A DNA stretch of 64,000 nucleotides from Endothia cerciana. Lineage: Eukaryota > Ascomycota > Sordariomycetes > Diaporthales > Cryphonectriaceae. The position numbers were made by a program, and so were the translations under genes. Shown one piece after another: positions 35,901 through 47,493 of the stretch (position 1 is the stretch's first letter; every line of letters starts with the position of its first letter). The notes under the pieces were generated by a model. It did not search any database and was not told the origin of the DNA. It worked only from the letters and a program-made list of their open reading frames with translations. The stretch covers positions 248,001 through 312,000 of the forward strand of contig JALRMH010000023.1 of assembly GCA_026119935.1 (NCBI GenBank), written 5' to 3'.

Positions 35901-38900
35901 GTCCTGTCCCAGAAACTCGTTGTGCACCATCTTGCTAGCACTGATCTCCGGCGATGCCCAGTAGCCCCTCGACAACTGCACTCCAGAGAGGACCAGCTCG
36001 CCAATGGCATTCTTCATGACCGGTTGGTCGTCTACGATGACGTACGCGCCAACTGATGGTAATGGCCAGCCCACGTTCGAACTGCGCACATCCGTCGGAC
36101 GACCATCACACCCGAATTGGCGTGCGGTTGATACTACCGCCGCCTCAGCAGGCCCGTACGTGTTGTACGCGAGCATATCGGTTCCCCAATCATCAGAAAC
36201 GATTTGGCCCAGCTTCTCGCCAATCATAGTGACGACTCTCAACGTCTCGAGATCCTTACGCTGCACAGTCGAGGCGAAGGCTGGTGTCAGGTGAGCGTGT
36301 GTCGCGCAGGTAGTATTGGCGAGACGTGCAAAAGAGCCAATCATGATCTCGCGTGTGCTGGATATCACGGTACCCCCGCAGTGCCAGGTGTAAAAGAGGT
36401 CCTGGACGAAGACGTCGAAGGTGAATTGGGAGAACTGTATGCAACGAAGGAGCTGGCTAGCCATATTCGGCGGCCTGGGGGCTATCAACTCCGAGAGGGA
36501 CTTCATAGCAGCGGAGGCGGCGGCGTGTGATATCGGGACGCCTTTAGGTAGACCGGTCGTACCCGAAGTAAAGATGAGATAGGCGATGTTAGATGGCTCG
36601 TAGTCTGGGGTTGCTCGGTATTCATCACCATCATCCTGTCCGTTTTGCTGTTTAATCCAGCACCAGGTGATGTCAATGACCTCAACGCCTTGTGGGACAG
36701 CCTCGTGACTCAAGTTGGCTGTCGAGTGAGCTACCAAAACGGCTGTTGCCCCTGCTCTCTTGATGATATCTTGCTGTCTAGCTGAAGGCGAGTAGGGGTC
36801 GACAGGACACCATGCGGCCCCAGCCTTCAAGACAGCCACCACGGCGATATACAGTTCTGGACACTTATCCATGCAGAGCGGAATGATTCTGTTCTCGAGC
36901 GCGCCGAATCTCGATATTAGTAGATGAGACAAGCCCTCGGCAGCCCAATCCAACTCTCGATATGTTAGCTGCACTGCAGTGGAATTGTCTTCCAAATCCC
37001 ATTGAAAGAGCATCGCCAAGTCATCCGGGTTATTGACAGCATGCTTCTCAAATCCTCGGTGCAATATTTGCTCCTCGTCCGCGATCTCCGACCAGACAGG
37101 CGGAATGCCAGACGACAGCTCTCGGGGTAGCGCTGTCTTTCCTGACATGAAAGATGCCGTGGGTTGATCAAGAATGAACTTTATGGAGGCGTCCAGCTGC
37201 TTCACCATGCACTCCGCGGCCGGAGCATCCAATACCTTTCGGTCATATGTTGCCTTCAATTCGATCTGTCCATACACTGTCGGCCAGACCTCGACCATGA
37301 CAGCAAAGTCATTCTTCATCGGCGGGCACGTGATTTTGTTGTACAGCCCATGATCATTCATATTGTTTACGGGGAAGTCCTGAAAAGCAAATAGAGTGTC
37401 ATATGGCAGACGGCCTTCAGCGTTGAGAACCGATGAAAGCGGAATGTGTAGATGATTTAGGGCATCAAAATTTGCCTTTGTCAACCGGCGTGCGATCTCT
37501 GCCACCGTGGCCGGAGACTCAATATTAAGGCGAGGCAGAGAGACTCTCATGGGTACAGTGACGAAGGTGGGTGCCAGGGACTTGGCCATGTCTTCGTCGA
37601 GACGGTCCGAAATGACACTACCGAAAGTAATATCATCGTCTGCGCCAGTGTATGCGAAGAGAATCAGAGCCCAGGCTGCGTGAAGGACAGCCAGGGGAGA
37701 TGAAGCCAAATGCCGCGCCTTGTCCCGGAGTTCATCGATGCGTAGGTTGGAGAGGAGGATCGACTGGTCTGGCACATCCTTGTCTCGCCCGGGTTGATGG
37801 TTTCGAAGACACGGAAACGGCTCCGATGAGTTGCCTTCGAGCTCCTTGCGCCAATATGCTGCTGATGCCTCCCGGTCGGAACAAAAGTGTCTTGCCACAG
37901 CCTCCGAGATGGACGTCCTTGGCAGCAGCTCTAGTTGGTGGAACTCGCGCTCAACATCCTGGACCATTAACTGTAGAGAGCCTCCGTCGAAAATGGGATG
38001 TGCCAGGCTGAGAACGATTGCCTTCTTTTCGGCAGATGCGACCAGGGCCAACCTGAAGGCCGGCCTTTCGATGCTGATGCTACCTTCTGCATCCCTGTAA
38101 GCCTTCTGAACCAAGACGTTGAACTCGCCTGTATCGTAATGCTGCACGTGGACGGCAGCATGCTCACTTGACTTAGAGAGCACGCATTGCGCAAATGGCG
38201 AAATATCCTCATCAACTTGGACGAAAACAGTCCGTAACATCTCATTGAGGGACAAGACCTTCTGCCATGCCTTCAAGACGACCTCTGTGTCAACACCAGA
38301 AGCGATCTCGTACAATGAGTGATCGATGTAACTTGTTGGAGCAGCCACGTCGCTGCTGGCCCGTTGTTGGCTTCGTAAGAAACTGGCGAGCATACCGGCT
38401 TGGGTGGACGTCGTCGGTAGGACGGTCTCGATGCCACTCTCATCCAGAGACAGTGCTTCTGCGCATGATCGCAGATGCTTCTGTCTGTATGCTCCTACCC
38501 GCTCGACCCAATCTGCTAATCTTTTTCCCGGTGGACTCGAAGGCGCGGGTCGGGAACCAGCTGCATTGCTGTCTGTACAATAGGTGACGAGCTCGGCGAC
38601 ACTGGTTGTGGTAAGGACTTCGTTGATGGACAGTCCTTTAGAATCAAACACCCGAAGCTGCTGCAGGAATCTCACAGCGCGAAGACTGTCAAGACCGATC
38701 AACGGGAGACTTGCGTCAGAAGCAATCCCATTCGGTGAAAGACCAGTGACCTCAGCCAGGACGGCCACGATTTTTGAAGTTCTTTCATCACCGTGACACT
38801 CTGTCAAAATGGATTGAGACATCGGCTCTGAAACGATCTCGGTCAAGCCTGAAGACTTTTGTGCCGATACCATGGTTGCGATTCTCTTGCGATCAATTTT

Positions 38901-41195
38901 CCCCGCCCGTGACCGAGGCATCACATCCGTAACAAAGTATCTTCTTGGTTGCAAATATGGCTGCAGCTGCGACCTGCTCTTGCTCGTACAAGCTCTAAGT
39001 AGCTGCTGCGCATCTGAGCCCGTTCCTCGCACGATACAGACCACGATCTGTTCGCTGCCCTTCTCTCCCTGTCGTTGCTGGTGTGCGATCGCAGCTACCT
39101 CCGCGACGGCCGGAATTGTCGCGATCACCGCCTCGATGTCTCCCAAATCGACACGTCGACCACTCAACTTCACCTGGTCCGTTGTTATACGGCCGAGAAA
39201 GTCTATAACGAAGTCTTTGTCTTGGCCCTGGACTATCCGAGCACGGTCACCAGTCCGGTATATGCGACCGTATTTGGCGCTCTCGACAAATGCAGCTGCA
39301 TTCTGTTCTGGCCTGTCCAAGTAGCCAGCGCTCACCTGCGGACCGCCAATAGCAAGCTCGCCACTGAAGCCAAGGGGCACTGGCTGTGGCTCGCGGGAGG
39401 CAGCGTCTAGCACAAACATCGAACACGTTGCCAGCGCACCACCGACGTTCGATCCGCGCTGTCTCACAGAGAAGTCGGGCTGAACGGTGCAGTTTATGCT
39501 GCCCTCCGTTGGGCCATACGCATTGAGGAGATTCCTCACGTCACCTTCGTCCCGGTTGACGAAGGAATCTGACGCGAAGTTCTCAATGGCCTTCCGCCCC
39601 AAAACCTCACCCATCGTCCACAGATGCTTGAGCGTCGGCACCTTTCTCGGCCGGAGCAGCGCAGCCATACTCGGCGTGGCCATCGTTATCGTGGCAGAGA
39701 GCGCATTAATGGCCGCTTCTGGGTCAGTGAGTGACGTGTTCCGGTCACAAGAACACAGAGTGCCGCCGACTGACAGCGTCACGAAAATCTCCATCACGGC
39801 AGGGTCGAACGTCGGGGCCGCAAATTGGAACCATCGTGGCGGCTGGCCATCAATGCTCTTTGGCGCGAATTCCACGTGCGAGGAGATGCTGCATGCAGCA
39901 GCATGGTGAGTAATCTGCACACCCTTTGGCTTGCCTGCTGAGCCGCTGGTGTACATCACATAAGCAAGATCTGTACCCTTGATAGATGGGAGACGAAGGT
40001 TTGGGTAGCTGGACACGCCGCTTGTCCGCCGCCGGCGAGCAGCAACAAAGGCCGTCACGTCGACCCATTGGCGAGGAGGCGAGGATGATATCGAAATCAG
40101 TGGAGACATGGATCCTAGCGCTATTTCTCGTCCCAGGATAACTCTAGGGGAAGTCTCCTCCAAGATGTCTTGTAGTCTCTCAAGGGGTGCATCAATGGGC
40201 AGGAGACAGAATGCGCAGCCTGCCTTGAGGACACCGAGCCAGCAGATGTAAAGCTCAGGAGAGGTCGAGAGAAGGGCTGGCACAATTAACCGTCCATCAA
40301 CTTCGGTCGATCTTGTAAGATGCAGAATGTGTTCTGCGAGTTCAGAAGACAGCCGATCAAGCTCAGTATACGTGAAGATATCGTGTTCTCCTGACTGCCC
40401 ATCAGGATTAGGAGACTTGAGGAAATCTAAGGCCGACCGGTCCGGATATTCTTTGGCTCGATTCGCAAACTCAGAATGAAGGAGATCCGATAGCTCGGTG
40501 TTACCGGATGTGCTGCGCAATGGTGTTTTTTGAGGTGGGTGGTTCAACACAGAAAGGGGGAGCGTTTGTAGGCTTTCCACAGCGACAGATGGTGACATCG
40601 AGCGCAAAACATACTCGATCAGGACTTCTTCGAAGCAAGGTGGGACGAGTTCACCAACAAAACTGACTGTGAGAGAGTCCTGGTAAACGATTGCGGTGAA
40701 GGGCTTTTGAGGAGTCAGTGCCGAACCCTGTGAGCGGCCACACACTTAGGGACATCTGCTACATACCTTGAGGGCCTCACTTGCCGCCTGGCCTAGAACA
40801 AGGGCAAAATCTGTTGACACGTATTCTTCGGGTCGGTCAAGAATGGATACCGTGCACTCCCACTCGCCCCCAGCTTGGGAATCCTGCTTGGCCACGGCGT
40901 ACACAGCACGTGGTTTCCCAGAAGAGTCGTCAGAACCTTGTCCTGGATCCGAGGTGCCTGTATGAAGTTCAAAGGCAACCTCGTCCTCACCGGTCAGAGA
41001 CAGTAGAAATATGCTATATCTGCGCATAATAGCTGCGGAACTCGCCGAGAAATCCGCCTGGGGAATTTTGCGACATCTCACTGCGCGCTTTTCTCGGAAT
41101 GACGAGGGCCGTGATGAAATATTGGACCCGTCGAAGAGAGTCGTCAGGGACGGAAACCTGGTGACAGGTAACAGATCAGGTATAACGGACGTCAT
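26961..41195 (-). CDS. sidC: Ferrichrome-family siderophore NRPS (SidC/NPS2 type)
   Basis: Exon 1 is 41195-40767; exon 2 runs uninterrupted from 40727 (or 40703) to 26961, giving about 4,730 residues. Domains from conserved motifs (approximate residues): A1 (YTSGSAGKPKG, 398), T1 (GLDSLRAV, 822), C1 (HPIFDGG, 1054), A2 (TSGTTGLPKG, 1530), T2 (GIDSIKAI, 1951), C2 (HHAIYDGDS, 2180), A3 (TSGSTGKPKG, 2653), T3 (GVDSLGAV, 3103), C3 (HHALYDGES, 3321), T4 (GVDSVTAI, 3655), C4 (HHVTYDGMS, 3866), T5 (GIDSISAI, 4209), C5 (QHAIYDAW, 4422). A-T-C-A-T-C-A-T-C-T-C-T-C is the order of SidC/NPS2 synthetases. These assemble a cyclic hexapeptide of three acyl-hydroxyornithines and three small amino acids. A motifs A5, A7, A8 and A10 look intact in all three A domains. 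There is no thioesterase; the last C domain would cyclise. Product (ferricrocin, ferrichrome or malonichrome type) is undetermined. Confidence 0.95.
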
Positions 41196-42202
41196 TCTGA
41201 GTATCCTCAAACGATAATTAACGAGTAAACGCTGGGGTAGGAGACAGCAACGTAGGTACAATTTTCACGATGCTTCCAACTGAGCCCAACGATGCAACGG
41301 GGCACAAAAATCTACGTTTATGAAGCTTAGGAGGGGATGTCAAGACGAAAGTCAGGAGGCACAAGTACTGTGATTGAGGTAATTCTCAGAGTGATGACCA
41401 GCCTACCCGCTACATGCCCGGTTAGCCGCAACGGCTGACATGAAGTTCCAAGGCCTCGGGTCCCGGTCTCGAACATGCCGACATCGCTAGTACACTGGTG
41501 CCGGAGAGTGCAGTGTCACAAGATCTCAGAAGGAGTCTCTTAGGACGTCGACATCCAAGGAAATGCGGTGTCAGAGGGTGGTCACATGGCGCACTTTGGT
41601 GTGCTCAAATAGGGGGTTACCGTCCATGAAGAGGAATTCGGATCTGCAGCTGTACCTACCAATGGGATTCGGCGATCAGCATTATAAATGCAGTTGGGGG
41701 GCCATCATTGGGGAAGGAGGCGAACAAAGCGTCTAAGTTGTAGGAAGAGGATGTTACGGTGCCCAAATCTCTTGGCGAAGGCCAGGGGCGAAAGAAGCTG
41801 GACCTGGGACAGGCAGTTCTTGCAGTCCTCGTCACTCGGCTTGAGAGCAGAGCCACATATCAACACTAACAGACACGGCTTAGAGAAACTTGCCACGAGG
41901 CTATGTCTGTTTAAGGGTCAAGAGGCATAACAGGATTTCGCAGAGACCGTTGCGTCTTCTTCTCCCTCCCCGACTTGCCCAAGGTGCCTGAAGTCAATAC
42001 CAGCCGTGAGCCTCCGGATCTGATCGCCTATGCCTCGGATGGGGTGTATTGGATGGCTCAAATGGGTGTGGAGGGAGTGGCTTCAAGAAATAAAAGATGC
42101 ACCGTGACGCACAATGCGCGTCTTGACCGTCTTGTGAACCTGATCAAGGATCCTCGGCACCTGTGCATGCGCATATTGGGCCGAGGAGATGCCTGTTCAA
42201 CG

Positions 42203-42211
42203 TTATCAGAT
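42203..42211 (-). promoter_or_regulatory. SreA-type GATA site, copy 1
   Basis: Plus strand TTATCAGAT, i.e. ATCTGATAA on minus, an exact match to ATCWGATAA, the consensus reported for fungal iron-responsive GATA repressors (SreA, SRE, Urbs1). It lies 1.0 kb upstream of the NRPS start and 0.95 kb upstream of the ABC start. It is followed by CCG, as is copy 2. Confidence 0.6.
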
Positions 42212-42277
42212 CCGACAATCATGCAGAAGCAAGCCCATTCTCAGCCAGTAAGGTCAAGGCATGGGCGCCACAAATAT

Positions 42278-42286
42278 TTATCTGAT
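42278..42286 (-). promoter_or_regulatory. SreA-type GATA site, copy 2
   Basis: Plus strand TTATCTGAT, i.e. ATCAGATAA on minus, exact to ATCWGATAA. It has the same orientation as copy 1, 75 nt away. Extended match shared with copy 1: TTATCWGATCCG. Confidence 0.6.
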
Positions 42287-43157
42287 CCGCCGCAGACATG
42301 GGGATGAAGGCACTACTCAACGTCATGCGCACCGTATGCCCTGTAGAACCTTTCAAGTGCAGTCGCACCCAGGCTCTTCGGAGAAGCGGAGAAGAAGACA
42401 CGCAGCCCGTACATGACAGACATGTGCCTCATTCCCGGAGGGGCAACTGGCAGCATACCTAGGTACTGACGATCATCATGTAGCTCAGCGGGGCCAGACA
42501 ACCTACGGGCTGAACCTTGGTCAACATAAGAGCTCCATCGAGGTCAGCCTTCCAGCAATGCCTTCTAGAAAGGCTCCGTCACGCGCTGTCACGCTTAATC
42601 GATGTTCGCTTCTCTCTGGCTGCTTTGCCAGATCACAAATATCGTACAGGGGTCACACCGAAGCCCAGGACCTCAGTGAGGCGGGTCTAGTGACTATTAA
42701 TGCACTCGAAGTCACAACGAGCCTCGACTGTCGAGCACCATATGTCACCAACTATAACGGTCCCGGAATCCCTGGCCTTTTGGGCAATTGGGTATTACTG
42801 AGCTCACGTTCCGATATTCGGTCGGCCCATGTGACGTGATATTACCCCAGCGCCTGAACACAAGCAACCATTGGCAGCGGGAATTGACACCAACTTTGAT
42901 GCAATTTGGAGAGATGCAGGAATATGCTGTGCTGTGCTGGCTAGAACACGGAGAAAGGATCCTCTCGTCCCCAGCACCTGACCACCTTGTTGATGATGTT
43001 ACCTCAATTCTGCCCCCCCTTTTGTACTGATGAGTACCTCGTTTCCCCTCAGCTGCTTTCTCGACTTCTGTGTCCTTGCCGAGGTAGTCAGGATACAAGT
43101 CCGTCTCAGTATAGGTCTGCCGCTCGCTTCTAGAGCAGTCCACACGCGTGCTTCAGA

Positions 43158-46100
43158 ATGTCGGACGCCGTAGGTGCCGCCACAGATGACCAGAAAACCA
43201 CAGAGACGGTATTCCAGGGGCCGCAAAAGGACATGGTAAGCAGCGATATCAACGATACGGTAGTTTTAATTATCAGATCTTGGATAGGACAAAGGACTTG
43301 CAACACATCTGACATCCGTCCTCTCATAGGCACTCTGGCCTCGGCCAAGTCTCAGTCTGGCTCCCACCAGAGGATATTTTAGGCTTCTGTCTCTCACGCC
43401 CAGGGAATCTGTCTTAGACACCTTACTCCTTGTAGTCGGTATCATTGCCTCCATCGGCGCAGGCATTCCCTTCCCACTACTTGGTATTCTCTTTGGCCAG
43501 CTAGTCGACGACTTAAACTCCATATCATGCAGCACGAGTTCCTCCGACTCAGCATCTATCCAAGCCGCCGTGAACGGAAGAGTCCTGGATGTGGTCTACG
43601 TAACGACTGCCAACTTCTGTCTCATCTGGCTGCACTGCGGCGCCTGGTCCCTGTTTGGTGAGCGTCTTGTCCGCAAGCTCCGGTATCAGTACCTCAACGC
43701 CCTTCTGCGCCAGGACCTAGCCTTCTTTGAGACGCTTCCCGCAGGAGATGTCGCTGCCCGGTTGGATGCGGACTTGCAGACTGTCCAAGCGGGCATGTCA
43801 GAGAAGGTCGGCATCTTGATCCAGAGTATCTCGTATTTTGTGGCCGCCTACGTCGTGGCTTTCATCAAGGACACCAAGCTAGCCGGCATCTTGGTCAGCT
43901 TGATTCCTGCTTACTTCCTCATGGCACTCAGTGGCAATTACTTCACCAAGGAGTATGCAGGCCGCTTAGCCGAGGGCACAGGCAACGCCACAGCCATCGC
44001 CTCCGAGTCACTGGCACACATGCGTCTGATCAAAGTCTTTGGTGCCGCGGCGAGGATCGAAAGCATATTTGTTGACCACCTGAGGGGGGCCAGGAGGGCA
44101 GCTGTGGGCAAGTTCATCACCGCATCTGTCCAGATGGGTCTGCTGTATTTCATTGCATATTGTGCAAGTGCCTTGGCGATGTGGCAGGGTGGGAGACAGA
44201 TTGCCGAGTCGGTGGCAACCGGTGGTGCTAATGGTATCACGGTGGGACATGTGTATACTGTCATTTTCGTCCTTGTTGATGGTGAGTCTGCATCTCTGAC
44301 CTACCACTTGCCATCGGACCCTGGGCTGACAGTCTCGCAGCTTCGTTTATCGTTAGCCAGGTCGCCCCTTTCTTGACTGTATTCGCCAATGCTTCCACGG
44401 CATCTGAGAAACTATTCAGGACCATCGAGAGAAAGCCACCAATCGACTCGGCCGAACTGGACAAAGGTCTCAAGCAGAGCGAGATCGCTGGCGAGATCAT
44501 CTTCGAGGATGTGTCTTTCAGCTATCCATCCCGACCTGAGGTCCCGGTCCTTCAGAACGTCAGCTTGTGTGTTCCCAGCAACAAGATGACTGCTATCGTT
44601 GGACTGTCTGGTAGTGGAAAGTCCACAATTGCCGCCTTGGTAGAACGCCTCTACGACCCGGATAACGGTAAAGTGCTGGTCGATGGCCTTGACCTTCATG
44701 GACTCAACCTCAGAAATTACCGTGGGCACGTCTCTCTTGTCGAACAGACACCATCCCTTTTCAACCGATCAGTTCTAGAAAATATAGCACATGGCCTTGT
44801 TGGTTCTGCAAGGTCGGGGCATCAAGAGTTGCAAGAAACACTTGTCAGTGGTGCCCTCGCCGAGATGACGGCGAACGTTCGAAGGGGCGGCGATCTCAGT
44901 GCACTTGTTCAGAACTCTCCAGCTCTGGAGATGATCATCAGGCTCGTTCACGAGGCCGCCGACCTAGTCGGGGCAAGCGAATACATCGTCAATTTACAGC
45001 ACGGATTTGCGACGACTGTTGGTCCGGGAGGTAATCAGCTCAGTGGTGGCCAAAAGCAGCGAGCTGCTTTTGCTCGTGCTGTTATCCGCGACCCTTCCAT
45101 CCTGATCCTTGACGAAGCCACAGCCGCTCTCGACTCGACCAGCGAAGCCAGAATTCAGACGGCTATGGAGAAGTTCGCGACGAATCGTACGACTATTGTC
45201 ATTGCTCACCGCCTCTCTACAATCAAGAATGCCGATAGCATATTGGTAATGCAGCAGGGTGGCAAAATCGTCGAGCAAGGAACGTACTCCGCCCTTATGG
45301 AACAGGATGGGGTATTTGCGTCGCTTGTCAGACTGCAGAGCCTGGAAGCTGAAGAGGATGATTCACAGCCTCGGGAGTCTACCATCATGAGTTCTGACGG
45401 AAGAAGCGCCGAGAAGAAACGCAGCATGGAAGAGACTGTCAGTCAATCTGCAGAAGGCTTTTCTGGACCTGATGACGTTGCTGCCAGCAGCATGCCTTCT
45501 TCTCCCAAGGAGGACACCAAGGTTGGTGATCGAGGCTTTCTGGCCACTTTTGGCGCTATCCTGGGTTTTGCACGACCCCAGATCCTCTTCATTGTACTCG
45601 GTGTCTTCTCTGCTGCAGTCGTCGGCGGCTCTCATTCAGGAGAAGCTGTGATCTTTGGCAATGTCGTCAGCCGCCTGAATAGCTGCCGAGTCCCTTCCGA
45701 GATCTACAGCAGCGCCTCACTTTTCGGCGGGCTGTTCTTCGGCCTTGCCCTGCTCGAGTTCTTTGCCAACCTCATCAGCACCAGCTGCTTCGGCTGGGTT
45801 TCCGAGAAGCTCTTGTACAATACTCGGGTCCTCAGTCTCCGTTCTCTGCTCAACAAATCCCTCCACTGGCATGATTCCGAAGGTCGTACCCCCGGAACTC
45901 TGGTTTCATACCTCAGCGCAGACGCCATCGCTATGTCCGGTATGACGGGATCGATCCTCGGAGTCACCTTCTCGGTGTTGGTCAACCTGGTATCCGGCAT
46001 TGTGCTGGCTCACATTGTCGCCTGGAAGATCGCTATTGTCCTCTTGGCCTGCGTTCCGATACTACTCACCTCCGGTTTCCTACGCATCCGTGTCCAAGCC

Positions 46101-47396
46101 CAATTCGCTGGGCGTCATGCCAAGGCTTTTGCAGACAGCGTCGCCATCGCCATCGAGGCTGTCGATTCCATCCGCATCATCAGCGTATTCTCGCTGCAGA
46201 TCGATTCTGCGCAGACCTTCCTACGGAGTCTTTCGGGCCCGTACAAGGCGACGCTCAAGAGCATCTTCATCGGCAATCTCTACCTAGCTCTGAGCTTCAG
46301 CATCGGCAACTGCGTGTACGCGCTCGCGTACTGGTGGGGCGCGAGGCAGACAAGCAATGGCACGTACACACAGACGCAGTTCTTCATCGTGCTCACCGCG
46401 CTGCTTTTCGCCGCGCAGTCGAGCGGACAAATCTTCACGCTGGCGCCGGATATCTCCAAGGCTGCCGTAGCGAGTCGTCGGGTCCTTAACCTCATCCTCC
46501 CAAAGGGTGACAAGGCTTCTCGCGTCGAGAAGGAAGCCCGCCGCAGCGCGGCGGATCCCGAAAAGGGCAACCACTCTTCAGTGTCTTCTGGCTCTCCCAT
46601 GGCCGAACAGGACAGGAAGGGTGCCACTATCACTCTAAGGAATGTCACGTTCTCCTATCCATCCCGGCCGGATGTGCCTGTTCTGACCTCCCTATCACTT
46701 GATGTCCCTGCTGGCACCTTCGCCGCGCTTGTCGGTCCCTCCGGAGCCGGCAAATCCACCATCGTCTCACTCCTCGAGCGTCTCTACGTCCCATCGGAGG
46801 GCACTATTTGCCTCGACGGGTATGATATCACCGGAGCACCTGAGGCCGCACCAGGCACACAGAAGTCATCATTCCGCGACACTATCGCGCTTGTGCCACA
46901 AGATACGGCCCTCTTCTCGGGCACCGTGTCATTCAATATCGGGATAGGCGCAAGACCAGGCAACACAGCGACGCAGGAGGAGATTGAGGAGGCCGCCCGG
47001 CTTGCCTGTATCCACGACACGATCGTCTCGCTTCCAGAGGGTTACGACACGCCCTGTGGCCCGTCTGCGGGGCTTCAGTTCTTCAGCGGCGGGCAGAAGC
47101 AGCGCCTCTGCATCGCGCGGGCGTTGGTGAGGAAACCCAGGCTGCTACTGCTTGATGAGAGCTGCAGTGCTCTGGATGCGGAGAGCGAGGCACGGTGGGA
47201 GGCTGCGCTGGAAGGGGTACGGAAGGAGGGCGACGTGACCATCATTGCTGTTGCTCATCGGCTAAGAACGATCAAGAAGGCGAACATGATTTTCGTGATC
47301 GAAGGGGGCAAAGTCCTAGACAGGGGCGGCCATGACGAGCTCATATGGAGGTGTGAGAGGTACAGGAATGATGTCCTGCATCAGACCCTAGAGTAA
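43158..47396 (+). CDS. Full-length ABC-B (MDR/P-glycoprotein type) transporter
   Basis: Three exons, 43158-43235, 43330-44281 and 44341-47396; 1361 residues. Intron 1 (94 nt, GTAAGC, branch CTGAC, CATAG) removes an in-frame stop; the GYFRLLSL entry to the first membrane domain is retained. Order is TMD1-NBD1-TMD2-NBD2. NBD1: Walker A GLSGSGKST (about 430), LSGGQKQR (576), ILILDEAT, VIAHRLST. NBD2: Walker A GPSGAGKST (about 1141), FSGGQKQR (1258), LLLLDESCSALD, AVAHRLRT. All ATPase motifs look functional, so it should be an active exporter in the plasma or an internal membrane. Divergence from the NRPS and shared iron-type GATA sites suggest movement of the siderophore, its precursor or breakdown products. 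That role is inference; general multidrug efflux is the alternative. Confidence 0.93.
43270..43278 (-). promoter_or_regulatory. SreA-type GATA site, copy 3 (in ABC intron 1)
   Basis: Plus strand TTATCAGAT, i.e. ATCTGATAA on minus, exact to ATCWGATAA, within the 94-nt first intron of the ABC transporter, 112 nt after its start codon. Same orientation as the two upstream copies. Confidence 0.5.
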
Positions 47397-47456
47397 AGGA
47401 AACTTCGATTGTTGATAATTATCTAAGGTTTGACATATTGATGTATATATGCCCTC

Positions 47457-47479
47457 TGAGAGAGAGAGAGAGAGAGAGA
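47457..47479. repeat. (GA)n microsatellite
   Basis: A run of GA units in the 97-nt gap between the convergent 3' ends of the ABC transporter and the Gfo/Idh/MocA gene. Confidence 0.9.
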
Positions 47480-47493
47480 AGAGGTCTTCTCCT

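Larger units (their letters stand above)
41196..43157. promoter_or_regulatory. Divergent promoter of NRPS and ABC transporter
   Basis: A 1.96-kb gene-free interval between the divergent starts of the siderophore synthetase (41195, -) and the ABC transporter (43158, +). Small frames inside (up to 132 residues) overlap one another on opposite strands and carry no motif. It holds two ATCWGATAA sites near its middle (listed separately), a third lies in the transporter's first intron, and several CCAAT/ATTGG pentamers are present, e.g. near 41659 and 41706. Confidence 0.6.

Noticed and set aside
27004..40068. Many plus-strand frames of 60-200 residues within the NRPS region
   Set aside because: All lie antisense to the continuous 13.8-kb NRPS coding exon.
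41975..43143. Small frames in the NRPS-ABC interval considered as an extra cluster gene
   Set aside because: Overlapping frames on both strands, no motifs, and none would leave promoter space; the interval is better explained as a divergent promoter.
43321..43382. In-frame stop after exon 1 of the ABC transporter, considered a pseudogene mark
   Set aside because: A strong GTAAGC...CTGAC...CATAG intron removes it and restores the frame into the first membrane domain.
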